Assembly: GCA_030528055.1 (NCBI GenBank) | Contig: JAUMZQ010000006.1 | Location: 1 to 64,000 of the forward strand | DNA from: Streptococcus sp. | GTDB lineage: Bacteria; Bacillota; Bacilli; Lactobacillales; Streptococcaceae | Direction of reading: 5' to 3' | DNA: 64,000 nucleotides | In this document: positions 17,912 through 28,008 of the stretch, in pieces | How positions within the stretch are numbered: position 1 is the first letter of the stretch | Layout of the letters: each line of letters opens with the position of its first letter | Made by a program: the position numbers and the translations under genes | Notes under the pieces: model-generated | The model's input: the letters and a program-made list of their open reading frames with translations, nothing else | What the model was told of the DNA's origin: nothing | Databases searched by the model: none

Positions 17912-18661
17912 AAAATACTCCATGTTTGTAAAATTTTTTTTGATTTTGAGTGACATATACTCCACTCAAGTGATACTGGGTAATTAGTTGTCTGGCCTCT
18001 TTTTCGGAAGCAGAAAGAATAGCGGTTGCCCACATATCTGTTGTGGCTATATCTAATCCAATGATTGTTACTTGTGAGAGTTCCTTGCTATTTCCGAAAA
18101 CATGATTGCCTCTTTTTGAAAAACCAGAAGTAGCAATAGCTCCTTTTTGTAATTTGAATTGTGCAATCAATTCATTTAGCTGATATGGATTTTCAATGCC
18201 AACTTGCCAATGAAAAGTACTTCCCAATCTCGTATCAAACTGCATATCTCCGCCTCCGTTAAAGCAAATAGCTTCAATAGTATCATAACGAAATAGAGGG
18301 ATGAGAAAGTTTTTGAAAATCTGTTGGATAGCCCATCCTTTGACAAAGCCAGTCGGATTATAGCTACCATCAAAATAAGGATTGAAGAGACCGTTTGTTT
18401 CTTTTTGGGCAACTAGTACTTTAGTATAAACTGATTGGAATTCTGCGTCAGTAATGACAGATAAATTTCCTTTTTGAAATTGACTAACCATTGAACTTTC
18501 TTGAAAGGCTGAAAATTTTGTTTCAATACGGTTCAATTCTGTTGCTACTGTTTTTTTTTGACAGTATCTAAAATGGGTTGAACTTGTTTGATATGTTGGG
18601 TTACTAAACTAATAGTAAAGGGTAAATTCATAGCTTCAATCGTTGTGGATAGGACGTTCAT
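17892..18661 (-). pseudogene. apbE: apbE FMN transferase with a frameshift at an A9 tract
   Basis: The reading frame starts at ATG 18661, which overlaps the stop of the FMN-binding protein gene (ATGA), with GGAAAC upstream. It encodes MNVLSTTIEAMNLPF and continues to LDTVKKK. An A9 run (18551-18559 on the forward strand as T9) then moves it out of frame into a stop. One extra A would continue as TVATELNRIETKFSAF and the rest of an ApbE domain, including GGGDMQFD and the metal/active-site region TTDMWATAI. ApbE attaches FMN covalently to Ser/Thr of exported flavoproteins. Full length would be about 256 residues. Phase variation, transcriptional slippage or a homopolymer read error would all explain it. 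Confidence 0.8.
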
Positions 18662-19128
18662 TTGTTTCCTGCTTGATTGATGGCATCTTGTAGAGAGCCT
18701 GTAAATCCTTTAAAAGCTTCTGTAGCACCTGAAATCTGATTGACTCCAGTTGCTGATTGGCTATCGATAGCTTCTGAGGTATAGGTTGGAAGTGCATTGT
18801 TATTAATCTGTTCTGACCGGTCATTTTCATCTGGATATTCAAGAATGTCAATGGCAGTTATTTTTCCAGAGGCCACTGTCATCTGAACTTGATAATCTCC
18901 TCTATCTGTTGATTCAACAGCTCCGGTGTAAGTTCCATCTTGTAGACTTGCTTGTTCTCCAGAAACACTACTTGAGCTATTAGCGTTAGTAGTAGTTGGT
19001 TTGGATGAATTATTAGAAGATGTCGCATTTTTTGTAGATGCTGCAGGTTGGAAAAAAATCAAATAACCGCTGATAATAGCTGCAATTCCTGCACATAAAG
19101 CAATGATAGCTTCAATGAATTTTTTCAT
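18658..19128 (-). CDS. Membrane-anchored FMN-binding domain protein
   Basis: The 156-residue protein has an N-terminal membrane anchor (FIEAIIALCAGIAAIISGYLIFF), a Ser/Thr/Asn-rich spacer (residues 30-62), and an FMN-binding domain with DGTYTGAV and the flavinylation motif QISGATEA near residue 136, where Thr would carry FMN. It is the likely substrate of the downstream ApbE and electron acceptor of the membrane reductase. The ATG at 19128 with internal GGAG is preferred over the ATG at 19140. Confidence 0.85.
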   Translation of the reverse strand: MKKFIEAIIALCAGIAAIISGYLIFFQPAASTKNATSSNNSSKPTTTNANSSSSVSGEQASLQDGTYTGAVESTDRGDYQVQMTVASGKITAIDILEYPDENDRSEQINNNALPTYTSEAIDSQSATGVNQISGATEAFKGFTGSLQDAINQAGNK

Positions 19129-19308
19129 TATTATCTCCATATAGTAATTATTATTTCTATATCACCTATTTTATTTTTAGGTAAGCAGATGGTATAATTA
19201 TAATATATTATTTTAAAAAAGTATAGATTTACGCTTTAGTCAACATTCATTACAATTTTATGGCAAAATTGTACAATGAGGAAAATCAAATATTTGTCAA
19301 TGAAATGA

Positions 19309-19998
<690 letters not shown>

Positions 19999-20019
19999 TT
20001 AGAAATTAGGTAAAAAATT

Positions 20020-20328
20020 ATGATGTTAAAACCGTCTATTGATACTCTACTAGATCGAGTTCCTTCAAAGTACTCGCTAGTTATTCTCGAAGCAAAGCGT
20101 GCTCATGAGCTAGAAGCTGGAGCTGTTGCGACACAGGAATTTAAATCTGTTAAGTCAACACTCCGCGCTCTGGAAGAAATTGAATCAGGGAATGTCATCA
20201 TTCATCCTGATCCAGAAGGCAAACGAGAAGCTGTTCGCCGTCACGCTGAGGAAGAACGTCTTCGTAGAGAAGAAGAAGAGAGAAAAATCAAAGAGCAAAT
20301 TGCTAAAGAAGAGGGTGAAAAAATTTAA
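20020..20328 (+). CDS. rpoZ: RNA polymerase omega subunit
   Basis: The 102-residue protein begins [20 protein letters not shown] and continues [14 protein letters not shown], the conserved omega core that binds the beta' subunit. The C-terminal half is a charged Glu/Arg/Lys helix, usual in streptococci. It lies 21 bp behind gmk and 52 bp before priA. The second ATG (20023) is an alternative start. Confidence 0.94.
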   Translation: MMLKPSIDTLLDRVPSKYSLVILEAKRAHELEAGAVATQEFKSVKSTLRALEEIESGNVIIHPDPEGKREAVRRHAEEERLRREEEERKIKEQIAKEEGEKI

Positions 20329-20380
20329 GGTTGGGGAAGCTCAATCTTATTTTTTCTGTTATTTGGAAAAGAGGTGAATC

Positions 20381-22765
20381 ATGCGAGTAGCTCAAATCAT
20401 TGTAGATGTTCCTTTGATGCAAACAGATAAACCATATAGTTACTCTATTCCTCCTGAATTTTCAGAGATGATAGAAGTTGGTATGAGAGTCCATGTTCCA
20501 TTTGGTAATGCCAATCGTTTAATTCAAGGAATTGTGCTAGGATTTTCTGAAGAAGATAATCATGATTTAAAAGAAATTGTAGAAGTTCTTGATTTTAGTC
20601 CTGTTTTGAACAAAGAGCAGTTGTGGTTAGCCGAAGAATTACGGAAAAGTATTTTTTCTTATAAAATTAGTATTTTAAAAACGATGCTACCGAATTTTTT
20701 AAACTCTAGCTATGATAAAATTTTATACCCAACGGAAACACTATCAGCAAGAGAACAAGAAATTATCTTTGGTCAAGCTTCCTCCGTACACTTTTCAGAC
20801 TTAGATAAAGATAGTCAAGCTAAAATCATGAGATTAGCTCAAAAAGGAAATATCCGGGTTGAATACCAAGCAACTGATAAAAAACAAATTAAAACGGAGA
20901 AGTGGTACACTGTTCGTCAAGATATTTTAGAGGAGTTAGAAATTCCTAATCGTTCAAAACGAAAACAAGAGTTGAAAGAATATTTGAAAAAACAATCAGA
21001 TAGCCAACTGTTGTCAAATTTGCGAAAAGAGTTTTCTTCTGCTTTGATTCAGTATTTTATAGAGAAAAATGCTTTAGAGATTGAAGAAAAAGAAGTGAAT
21101 AGAGCAGCCAGTTATTTTGAAAATCAAGGACAAGAGTCTGCTCTTGTTTTAAACGAAGAACAGGCTCTTGCGGTTCAGTTGATTACTGAGAAAATTGGAC
21201 AAAAAGAAGTTCCTCCATTTTTATTGGAAGGAATTACTGGAAGCGGAAAGACAGAGGTTTACCTACAAGCAATCGAGAAAGTTTTGCATCAAGGGAAAAC
21301 GGCTATTATGTTGGTTCCAGAAATCTCTCTGACTCCACAGATGACCAACCGATTTGTCTCTCGTTTTGGAAATAAAGTGGCTATTCTTCATTCGGGCTTG
21401 TCTGACGGAGAAAAGTATGATGAATGGCGAAAGGCAGAACGAGGAGAAGCACAAGTCGTGATTGGAGCACGTTCAGCTATTTTTGCTCCTCTAAAAAACA
21501 TTGGGATGATTATCATGGATGAGGAGCATGAAACTTCTTATAAGCAAGACTCTAATCCACGCTATCACGCTCGTGATGTGGCTATTTTGCGTGCTCGCTA
21601 TAATCAGGCTGTTCTGGTTTTAGGTTCTGCTACACCAAGTTTGGAAAGCCGAGCAAGAGCAAGTAAAGGAGTTTATCAATTTATTCAACTAACGAAGCGT
21701 GCCAATCCATTAGCCCAAATGCCCCAAGTAGATGTGATTGATTTTCGCGATTATATTGGTCAGAATGAAACTAGCAATTTCACTCCTGTTTTACTGGAAG
21801 CTATTCAAGAACGGTTAGATAAAAAAGAACAAATAGTGCTCATGTTAAATCGTAGAGGCTATTCTAGTTTTATCATGTGTCGCGAATGTGGAGCAGTTGA
21901 TACTTGCCCTAATTGTGATATTTCCTTGACACTTCATATGGACACAAAAACAATGAATTGTCATTATTGCGGATTTAGTAAAAGAATTCCTCATAGCTGT
22001 CCCAACTGTTCAAGTTCGCACATTCGTTATTATGGGACGGGGACACAAAAAGCGTATGATGAGTTAGTAGAGAATTTTCCTCATGCAAATATTTTGAGAA
22101 TGGATGTTGATACCACTCGAAAAAAAGGAAGTCACCAAGCGATTTTGGAAACATTTGGTAAGGGAGAAGCCGATATTCTTTTAGGAACTCAAATGATTGC
22201 CAAAGGTTTAGACTTTCCCAATGTGACATTGGTAGGAGTTTTGAATGCGGATACGGCACTGAATTTGCCTGATTTTCGTTCATCCGAAAGAACTTTTCAA
22301 TTATTAACACAGGTGGCTGGTCGAGCAGGACGAGCTGACAAACTAGGTCAAGTCCTTATTCAATCTTATAATCCTCATCATTATGCGATAGAATTTGCAA
22401 AAAAACAAGACTACGAAGGCTTTTATGCTTATGAAATGGGAATTCGTCGACATTTTGGCTATCCACCTTATTATTTCACAGTAGCGATTACTTTATCACA
22501 TAGGCTTCAAGAAGTGGTTGTCAAAAAGGCATATCAAGTGTTGGATATTTTACGGACAAGTCTTTCGGAACAAGTCCAACTTCTTGGTCCGACACCTAAG
22601 CCAATTGCACGAACACACAACCTTTATCATTATCAAATTTTAATAAAATACCGCTCAGAAGAACAGTTGCAAATGGCGCTTAATAAGATATTAGAATTGA
22701 CCCAAGATAGAGAAAATAAAGACTTGCGTTTGAGTATTGATAATGAACCACAGAGTTTTATATGA
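20381..22765 (+). CDS. priA: Primosomal replication-restart helicase PriA
   Basis: The 794-residue superfamily 2 helicase restarts stalled forks. It has the N-terminal DNA-binding domain (QIIVDVPLMQTDKPYSY), Walker A GITGSGKTEVY near residue 285, the DEEH box IIMDEEHETSYKQ near 377, paired zinc motifs MCRECGAVDTCPNCD and MNCHYCGFSKRIPHSCPNC near 504-547, and QVAGRAGR in motif VI. It starts at ATG 20381 after GAGGTGAATC. Complete. Confidence 0.96.
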   Translation: MRVAQIIVDVPLMQTDKPYSYSIPPEFSEMIEVGMRVHVPFGNANRLIQGIVLGFSEEDNHDLKEIVEVLDFSPVLNKEQLWLAEELRKSIFSYKISILKTMLPNFLNSSYDKILYPTETLSAREQEIIFGQASSVHFSDLDKDSQAKIMRLAQKGNIRVEYQATDKKQIKTEKWYTVRQDILEELEIPNRSKRKQELKEYLKKQSDSQLLSNLRKEFSSALIQYFIEKNALEIEEKEVNRAASYFENQGQESALVLNEEQALAVQLITEKIGQKEVPPFLLEGITGSGKTEVYLQAIEKVLHQGKTAIMLVPEISLTPQMTNRFVSRFGNKVAILHSGLSDGEKYDEWRKAERGEAQVVIGARSAIFAPLKNIGMIIMDEEHETSYKQDSNPRYHARDVAILRARYNQAVLVLGSATPSLESRARASKGVYQFIQLTKRANPLAQMPQVDVIDFRDYIGQNETSNFTPVLLEAIQERLDKKEQIVLMLNRRGYSSFIMCRECGAVDTCPNCDISLTLHMDTKTMNCHYCGFSKRIPHSCPNCSSSHIRYYGTGTQKAYDELVENFPHANILRMDVDTTRKKGSHQAILETFGKGEADILLGTQMIAKGLDFPNVTLVGVLNADTALNLPDFRSSERTFQLLTQVAGRAGRADKLGQVLIQSYNPHHYAIEFAKKQDYEGFYAYEMGIRRHFGYPPYYFTVAITLSHRLQEVVVKKAYQVLDILRTSLSEQVQLLGPTPKPIARTHNLYHYQILIKYRSEEQLQMALNKILELTQDRENKDLRLSIDNEPQSFI

Positions 22766-22866
22766 AATTTATTATAAAACGATGATAGATAGTGTTGAAA
22801 AATTAAATTTTAAAATCAAACATTATTTTAGATAGGTGTGAAATTATAATAGCTCCACTTTTACTA

Positions 22867-22875
22867 TGCTATAAT
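22867..22875 (+). promoter_or_regulatory. Extended -10 before the glycosyltransferase cassette
   Basis: TGCTATAAT lies about 135 bp before the cassette's first gene, giving the inserted cassette its own promoter and a long leader. Confidence 0.5.
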
Positions 22876-23008
22876 ATATAGATTGTAGGATTGACAAGAA
22901 AAGTCTGAGATTGTATACTTAATAAATGAGAAAAAGAATTCTTAATACGCCATCTTAAAATGATTATTGAGTAATTATCAGATTAAAAGAAAAGTAAGGA
23001 AATGAATA

Positions 23009-23944
23009 ATGAGTGAAAAAATTGCGGTACTTCTACCTGCTTACAATGAAGAAGTAACCATACAAAAGGTAATCAAGGATTTTCAAAGAGTACTTCCTCA
23101 AGCAGATATTTATGTTTATGACAATAATTCAAAAGATAGGACAAATGAATTAGCTAGAGAAACTGGGGTAAATGTATCTTTTGAACCTCGTCAAGGAAAA
23201 GGAAATGTGGTTCGTTCTATGTTCCGTGAAGTTGATGCAGATTACTACATAATGGTTGATGCAGACGATACTTATCCAGCAGAAGAAGTAAATAAACTTT
23301 TAGATCCACTTCGTTCTGGAATGGCTGATATGACTATCGGGGATCGTTTATCAAATGGAACATACTCTCAAGAAAACAAACGAGGTTTCCATGATTTTGG
23401 AAATAATTTGGTAAGATGGTTAATCAACTCACTGTACAAAGGCCACTATCAAGATATTATGACTGGTTATCGGGGTTTTAATCGTTTATTTGTTAAAACT
23501 TTTCCGGTTTTATCACCAGGATTTGAAATTGAGACAGAACTATCAATTCATTCTATGGATAAGCGCTTTAAATTGGTAGAGGTTCCCATTACGTATAAAG
23601 ATCGTCCAGAGGGAAGCGAATCAAAACTAAGTACTTTCTCAGATGGATTTAAGGTTTTAAGAACAATTTTTAATCTTTTTAAAGATTATAAACCTATGAT
23701 TTTCTTTTCATGTATTGCTTTCTTTTTATTTGTTTTAAGCTTAATAGTGGGAATTCCAGTGATTAGTGAATTTACTAGGACCGGTTTTATTGACAAATTT
23801 CCTTCAGCGGTATTAGCAACTGGTTTAATGATTTTAGCAACTTTATCTTTTATCGCTGGAGTAATTTTAGATACTGTTGTTCGTCAGAATCGTATGTTAT
23901 ATGAACTAAGGGTATATCAATATTATGAAAAATTTAGTAAATAA
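23009..23944 (+). CDS. GT2 polyprenyl-phosphate glycosyltransferase (CsbB/GtrB-like)
   Basis: The 311-residue protein has a GT-A catalytic domain (VLLPAYNEEVTI near residue 7, DNNSKD near 40, VDADDTYP near 87) and two C-terminal membrane helices (residues 230-255 and 265-290). Proteins of this design load a sugar onto undecaprenyl phosphate at the inner membrane face. It begins a three-gene cassette between priA and fmt and overlaps the next gene by 20 bp. The sugar is unknown. No GtrA-type flippase is encoded nearby. Confidence 0.85.
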   Translation: MSEKIAVLLPAYNEEVTIQKVIKDFQRVLPQADIYVYDNNSKDRTNELARETGVNVSFEPRQGKGNVVRSMFREVDADYYIMVDADDTYPAEEVNKLLDPLRSGMADMTIGDRLSNGTYSQENKRGFHDFGNNLVRWLINSLYKGHYQDIMTGYRGFNRLFVKTFPVLSPGFEIETELSIHSMDKRFKLVEVPITYKDRPEGSESKLSTFSDGFKVLRTIFNLFKDYKPMIFFSCIAFFLFVLSLIVGIPVISEFTRTGFIDKFPSAVLATGLMILATLSFIAGVILDTVVRQNRMLYELRVYQYYEKFSK

Positions 23945-25889
23945 AGTTATTTATTATCGATATCTTTTAGCATTTTTTGTATTTTTAATAGGGCTATCAA
24001 TGAACCTACATGGTAGCTCTATTTCTATGTGGAATTCTTACGGAGTATCTGAGTTGTCATCGGGAAAACAATCAACTACTACATTTGATCAGTGGTTTCC
24101 TTCATTCTCGAAAACAGATGGAGTAATCTGGGGAACGACACGAGGAATTCGTTCGGACGAATGGTTAGTTCAAACTCCATTTTTTATTGCTCAGACAAAT
24201 ACGGATGAAGCCTTTCTTAATACACACTACGGATTGTCTGGCGAGAACATGGTTGTTGCTTACAATGTGCCTGTAAGACACATTTCTGTAGTAGGAAAAC
24301 CCTTTAATTGGGGGGCTCTATTCTTAGATTCATCACATTCTATTTCATGGTATTGGTGTTTTAAACTCATTACCCTTTTATTATTAGGATTTGAATTTAC
24401 TATGATTTTAACAAAAGGGAATAAGTATTTATCGTTGTTGGGCTCTTTTGTTATTACCTATACTCCAGCTACTCAGTGGTGGTTTGAACAGCACTTGGGA
24501 GATGTTGTTTGGAATTCTCTTCTTGCTATAATTGCAATTCATTATTTTTTTGTCACTAATAAATTATCAATAAAAATATTATCTTCTGTGTTTTTATCCA
24601 TTAGTTTGATTGGATTTACTCTAGTTATTTATCCGGCTTTCCAAGTTGTTTTTGCGTATGTTATACTATTTTTCTTTTTAATCTATTTTATTAGAGCAGT
24701 TAAGGGAAAACGGCTAAAAAAAATAGATTGGCTTATTATGGGAATTACCCTCCTCTTTACAGGAAGTGTAATCGGAATTACAATATTGCAGAGTTTGGAA
24801 CCGCTATTGCTTTCCTTACAAACCGTTTATCCAGGACATCGTATTTCCACTGGAGGCAATACAAACCTAAATGTCTTAATTAGTCCTTTTTTAAACTTTC
24901 TGATTCCTTTCAAAAATCCAGACTTTTTAAATCAGGTTGAATTATCTTCCTCACTTTCATTTTTACCTTTTATTATAATAACTATTCCATTTCTTTTTTA
25001 TAAAAAAATGATCAAGGAAAATCTTTTTGCTTTTTGCTTGATATTATATAGTTTATTTCTTTATTTTTATATTTTTGTTGGAATACCATCATTTATATCA
25101 AAACTTCTTCTTTTTAGTTTCGTCACTTCAGAAAGAGCGTGGCAAGCAATAGCTGTATTAGGAGTATTTATTAGCCTATGGTTTATAAATTATGTTTGGG
25201 AACAGAAAGATAAATTTAATAAATGGTTATTTATTAGCTTATCAATTCCAATTATTCTGGTCTACTTTTATTTAATAATTGTTGAACGACAGTATAATCA
25301 TTATCTACCTAAATTTTATTTTGTTTTATATTTAGGGATTTATAGTTTAACCTATATCGCAGCAATTCTTAAGAAGAAAAAATTATTTTATACCTTGATG
25401 ATATTTGTTGGGATTTTCCCAGGATTTGTTGTGAATCCACTAGTACATGGTTTATCTGCAATTGAAGATAAAAAATTATCCATTGCAATCAAAAAAATAG
25501 TCTCTGAGGATAAAAACGCTATTTGGATTACTGATAGTGTGATGTCTTATCAATTTCCACAAATGTTTGGAGCTAAAAATTTAACAGGAGTATTTTTTTA
25601 TCCGGATTATAAGGAAATGAAAATTATTGATTCTAAGTACCAATTTAAAACACGGTGGAATCGTTACTCACATTTGAAATTTATACTGACTAAAGATTCA
25701 ACAACCATCACAAATCCAGCTCCAGATATTGTCAGTGTACAATTAAATACCAAGAAATTAACAGAGTTAAATGCAAAATATATTATTTCATCAAGAGACC
25801 TAAGTGCAGAATTTGGTGAAAAATTTCAATTGATATATGGTCCAGATAAGGACGGAAATCGAATTTATAAACTTTTAGGGAAACATTAA
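23925..25889 (+). CDS. Polytopic membrane protein, probable GT-C glycosyltransferase
   Basis: The 654-residue protein has around a dozen membrane helices. The large first extracellular loop (residues 35-115) contains GTTRGIRSDEWLVQTP; an acidic pair in that position is typical of GT-C enzymes that use lipid-linked sugar donors. The C-terminal 120 residues form a soluble extracellular domain. It overlaps the GT2 gene by 20 bp, suggesting it transfers the sugar made by that enzyme to a surface polymer. The acceptor, perhaps teichoic acid or another glycan, is not known. Confidence 0.65.
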   Translation: MKNLVNKVIYYRYLLAFFVFLIGLSMNLHGSSISMWNSYGVSELSSGKQSTTTFDQWFPSFSKTDGVIWGTTRGIRSDEWLVQTPFFIAQTNTDEAFLNTHYGLSGENMVVAYNVPVRHISVVGKPFNWGALFLDSSHSISWYWCFKLITLLLLGFEFTMILTKGNKYLSLLGSFVITYTPATQWWFEQHLGDVVWNSLLAIIAIHYFFVTNKLSIKILSSVFLSISLIGFTLVIYPAFQVVFAYVILFFFLIYFIRAVKGKRLKKIDWLIMGITLLFTGSVIGITILQSLEPLLLSLQTVYPGHRISTGGNTNLNVLISPFLNFLIPFKNPDFLNQVELSSSLSFLPFIIITIPFLFYKKMIKENLFAFCLILYSLFLYFYIFVGIPSFISKLLLFSFVTSERAWQAIAVLGVFISLWFINYVWEQKDKFNKWLFISLSIPIILVYFYLIIVERQYNHYLPKFYFVLYLGIYSLTYIAAILKKKKLFYTLMIFVGIFPGFVVNPLVHGLSAIEDKKLSIAIKKIVSEDKNAIWITDSVMSYQFPQMFGAKNLTGVFFYPDYKEMKIIDSKYQFKTRWNRYSHLKFILTKDSTTITNPAPDIVSVQLNTKKLTELNAKYIISSRDLSAEFGEKFQLIYGPDKDGNRIYKLLGKH

Positions 25890-25944
25890 AAATCGATGAG
25901 TGTTTTTCTATTAAAGTATAGGGATATATAGGGGAAGGATTATT

Positions 25945-27828
25945 ATGGGCTTTTTTAAAAATAAATTTGTAAAATCATTGTTATTTTCTTTTTTGACCAC
26001 GCTTGCTTTATTTACAGCGAATACAAATATTACAGACGCAGATATTAGTAATTTTATACAGTCTACAAATCCAGTTTATCATTCAGAAACTACTAATTAT
26101 GTATTAAATAATTCTTTTTTAAAGTCAATCATTACAATTCAATTGAATTATAAACAAATATTTAGCGTTCTTGCACTATTTGTTTTTATAACTCTAGTAG
26201 TTTATTTTCTTCACATAGGCAAATGGATTAAAAATATTGAAAACACACGTCGCTTAAAAGTAATTTCTTCCACACTTTCTTTGTTTTATGGAATAAGTTA
26301 CCTACTTGGTCGCTCCTTTTTAGGTCTATCTATTGGTCAGTCTAATTCTAATGGAGTGGTTACATTTTTCCTGTTTATTCTTAACTTGACAGGACTTTAC
26401 TTTCTTCTATATCCTTCTTTTAAGCTTTTTCTTTACTATCTACCACAGATATTGTTGAAAATAAGAGAAAATTGGAAATTTTCTCAAAAAAGGTTGTGGT
26501 TACTTACTTTTGTGATGCTTTTTATTTCTTGGCTTCCTTATATTATTATCTTTTATCCTGGAAGCGTAAATTTGGATGCACTAAATGAAATTCAACAAGG
26601 TTTTGGCTTCATTACTATGAGTTCAACTCACCCCATTCTTCCTACTCTTTTCTTTTCTCAGTTTGTAAAATTAGGCAGAAGCCTTGGAAGTGATAACTTA
26701 GGATTATTTTTCATTAGCTCATCACAGGTTCTACTAGCTATCATTGTATTGGCTGATAGTTTGGTCTATTTTACAAAAAAACTAAAAAATAAGCTAATTT
26801 ATTTTATAACTTTGTTTTTCTTTGCATTTTTTCCGGTATGGCCACTAAGGTTTTACCTTGTTGAAAAAGATACTTTATTTATTTTGTCTTGCTTTGTGAT
26901 GATTTATTCTCTATTCAGGATGTACGATGAGAAGATTACAAAATACAATCTGTTTTTATACATAGTATCGACTTTTATCATGTGTACATTTAGAAATAAT
27001 GGGGTATATATTTTAGTGTTATCTATTCCATTCATGTTATTTCTACTACCAAAGAATATCAAAAAAACAATATTATTTAGCAGTATTTTTGTTTTATGTG
27101 TGTTCAAACTTTTTAATATTTATACAGTGAAGCAGCTACACGTTCAACCAGGAAATTTTATTGAGACACTTCCATTGCCATTACAACAAACAACAGCCTA
27201 TGTTAATAAGTATGAATTGACAAATGAGGAAGCAAAAATAATTGACAAAGTTGTAGATATTAATATAATGAAGCAGAACTATAATTTAGAGACAATTGAT
27301 AATGTGAAAGCTTTTGCTAAAGTAACCACTTTAAATCAAGATGTAAAAGATTACTTGGTTGTTTGGTTTAAAATGTTTTTTAAACATCCCTTGACTTATA
27401 TTACAGCAACTTTAAATTCTACTTATGGATATTTTTCACCTGAGAGGTCCACTTATAAAGATGGTGTAGTATATACTGAGTTTGGAGTAACTGGTTTTGG
27501 GAATTATAAAAATTTTAAGTTTAAACAGGCGAAAGGTACCGAATTTTTACGATATTTTGTAGAAAGATGTCTTTATCTACTGTCAATTGTTCCAATATTT
27601 TCTTTACTATTTGGTACAGGTATTTATACTTGGATTTTAGTATTATTAGCAGGTATCTTGCTCTATAATAAAAGAGCAAAGGAATTCTTTCTCTTAATTC
27701 CAATGGTAGTTGTCTTACTAGTTTGTATCGCTTCTCCAGTGAATGCCTATATGAGATACATCATGCCTCTTGTTTTAAGCTGTCCTTTTTACATTCTTTG
27801 GATTTTATGGAAATTTAAAGAGATGTAG
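25945..27828 (+). CDS. DUF6020-like polytopic membrane protein
   Basis: The 627-residue protein has 12-14 predicted membrane helices. The segment LPYIIIFYPGSVNLDALNEIQQ followed by SSTHPILPTL resembles DUF6020-type membrane proteins, where the acidic residue after YPG is placed as in GT-C enzymes. It begins 55 bp behind its neighbour after a GGGGAAGGATT site. As the third member of the cassette it may be a second transferase or a polymer-handling protein. The function is inferred from context only. Confidence 0.65.
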   Translation: MGFFKNKFVKSLLFSFLTTLALFTANTNITDADISNFIQSTNPVYHSETTNYVLNNSFLKSIITIQLNYKQIFSVLALFVFITLVVYFLHIGKWIKNIENTRRLKVISSTLSLFYGISYLLGRSFLGLSIGQSNSNGVVTFFLFILNLTGLYFLLYPSFKLFLYYLPQILLKIRENWKFSQKRLWLLTFVMLFISWLPYIIIFYPGSVNLDALNEIQQGFGFITMSSTHPILPTLFFSQFVKLGRSLGSDNLGLFFISSSQVLLAIIVLADSLVYFTKKLKNKLIYFITLFFFAFFPVWPLRFYLVEKDTLFILSCFVMIYSLFRMYDEKITKYNLFLYIVSTFIMCTFRNNGVYILVLSIPFMLFLLPKNIKKTILFSSIFVLCVFKLFNIYTVKQLHVQPGNFIETLPLPLQQTTAYVNKYELTNEEAKIIDKVVDINIMKQNYNLETIDNVKAFAKVTTLNQDVKDYLVVWFKMFFKHPLTYITATLNSTYGYFSPERSTYKDGVVYTEFGVTGFGNYKNFKFKQAKGTEFLRYFVERCLYLLSIVPIFSLLFGTGIYTWILVLLAGILLYNKRAKEFFLLIPMVVVLLVCIASPVNAYMRYIMPLVLSCPFYILWILWKFKEM

Positions 27829-27851
27829 TCAAATTCATAGTTTGATTTATT

Positions 27852-27893
27852 CATGCTGACTTGTTGCACAAATAGGTCAACATGGATTTTTTT
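27852..27893 (+). terminator. Terminator of the glycosylation cassette
   Basis: CATGcTGAC pairs with GTCAaCATG around a 15-base loop and is followed by GATTTTTTT. It separates the cassette from fmt. Confidence 0.6.
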
Positions 27894-27967
27894 ATAGAAG
27901 ATTGAAGAAAATAACAGCATAAAAAACCTAATAGAACTATCTATAAATGTAGAAAATGAGAAAATTC

Positions 27968-27976
27968 TGATATAAT
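27968..27976 (+). promoter_or_regulatory. fmt extended -10 promoter
   Basis: TGATATAAT lies 32 bp before the fmt ATG. Confidence 0.6.
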
Positions 27977-28008
27977 AATAAATAGTAAAAGAGGAACTTG
28001 AGGAAGCA

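Noticed and set aside
17892..18536. ApbE as a normal gene starting at the internal ATG 18536
   Set aside because: The ATGA-coupled start and an N-terminal coding stretch lie upstream; the only break is the A9 tract.
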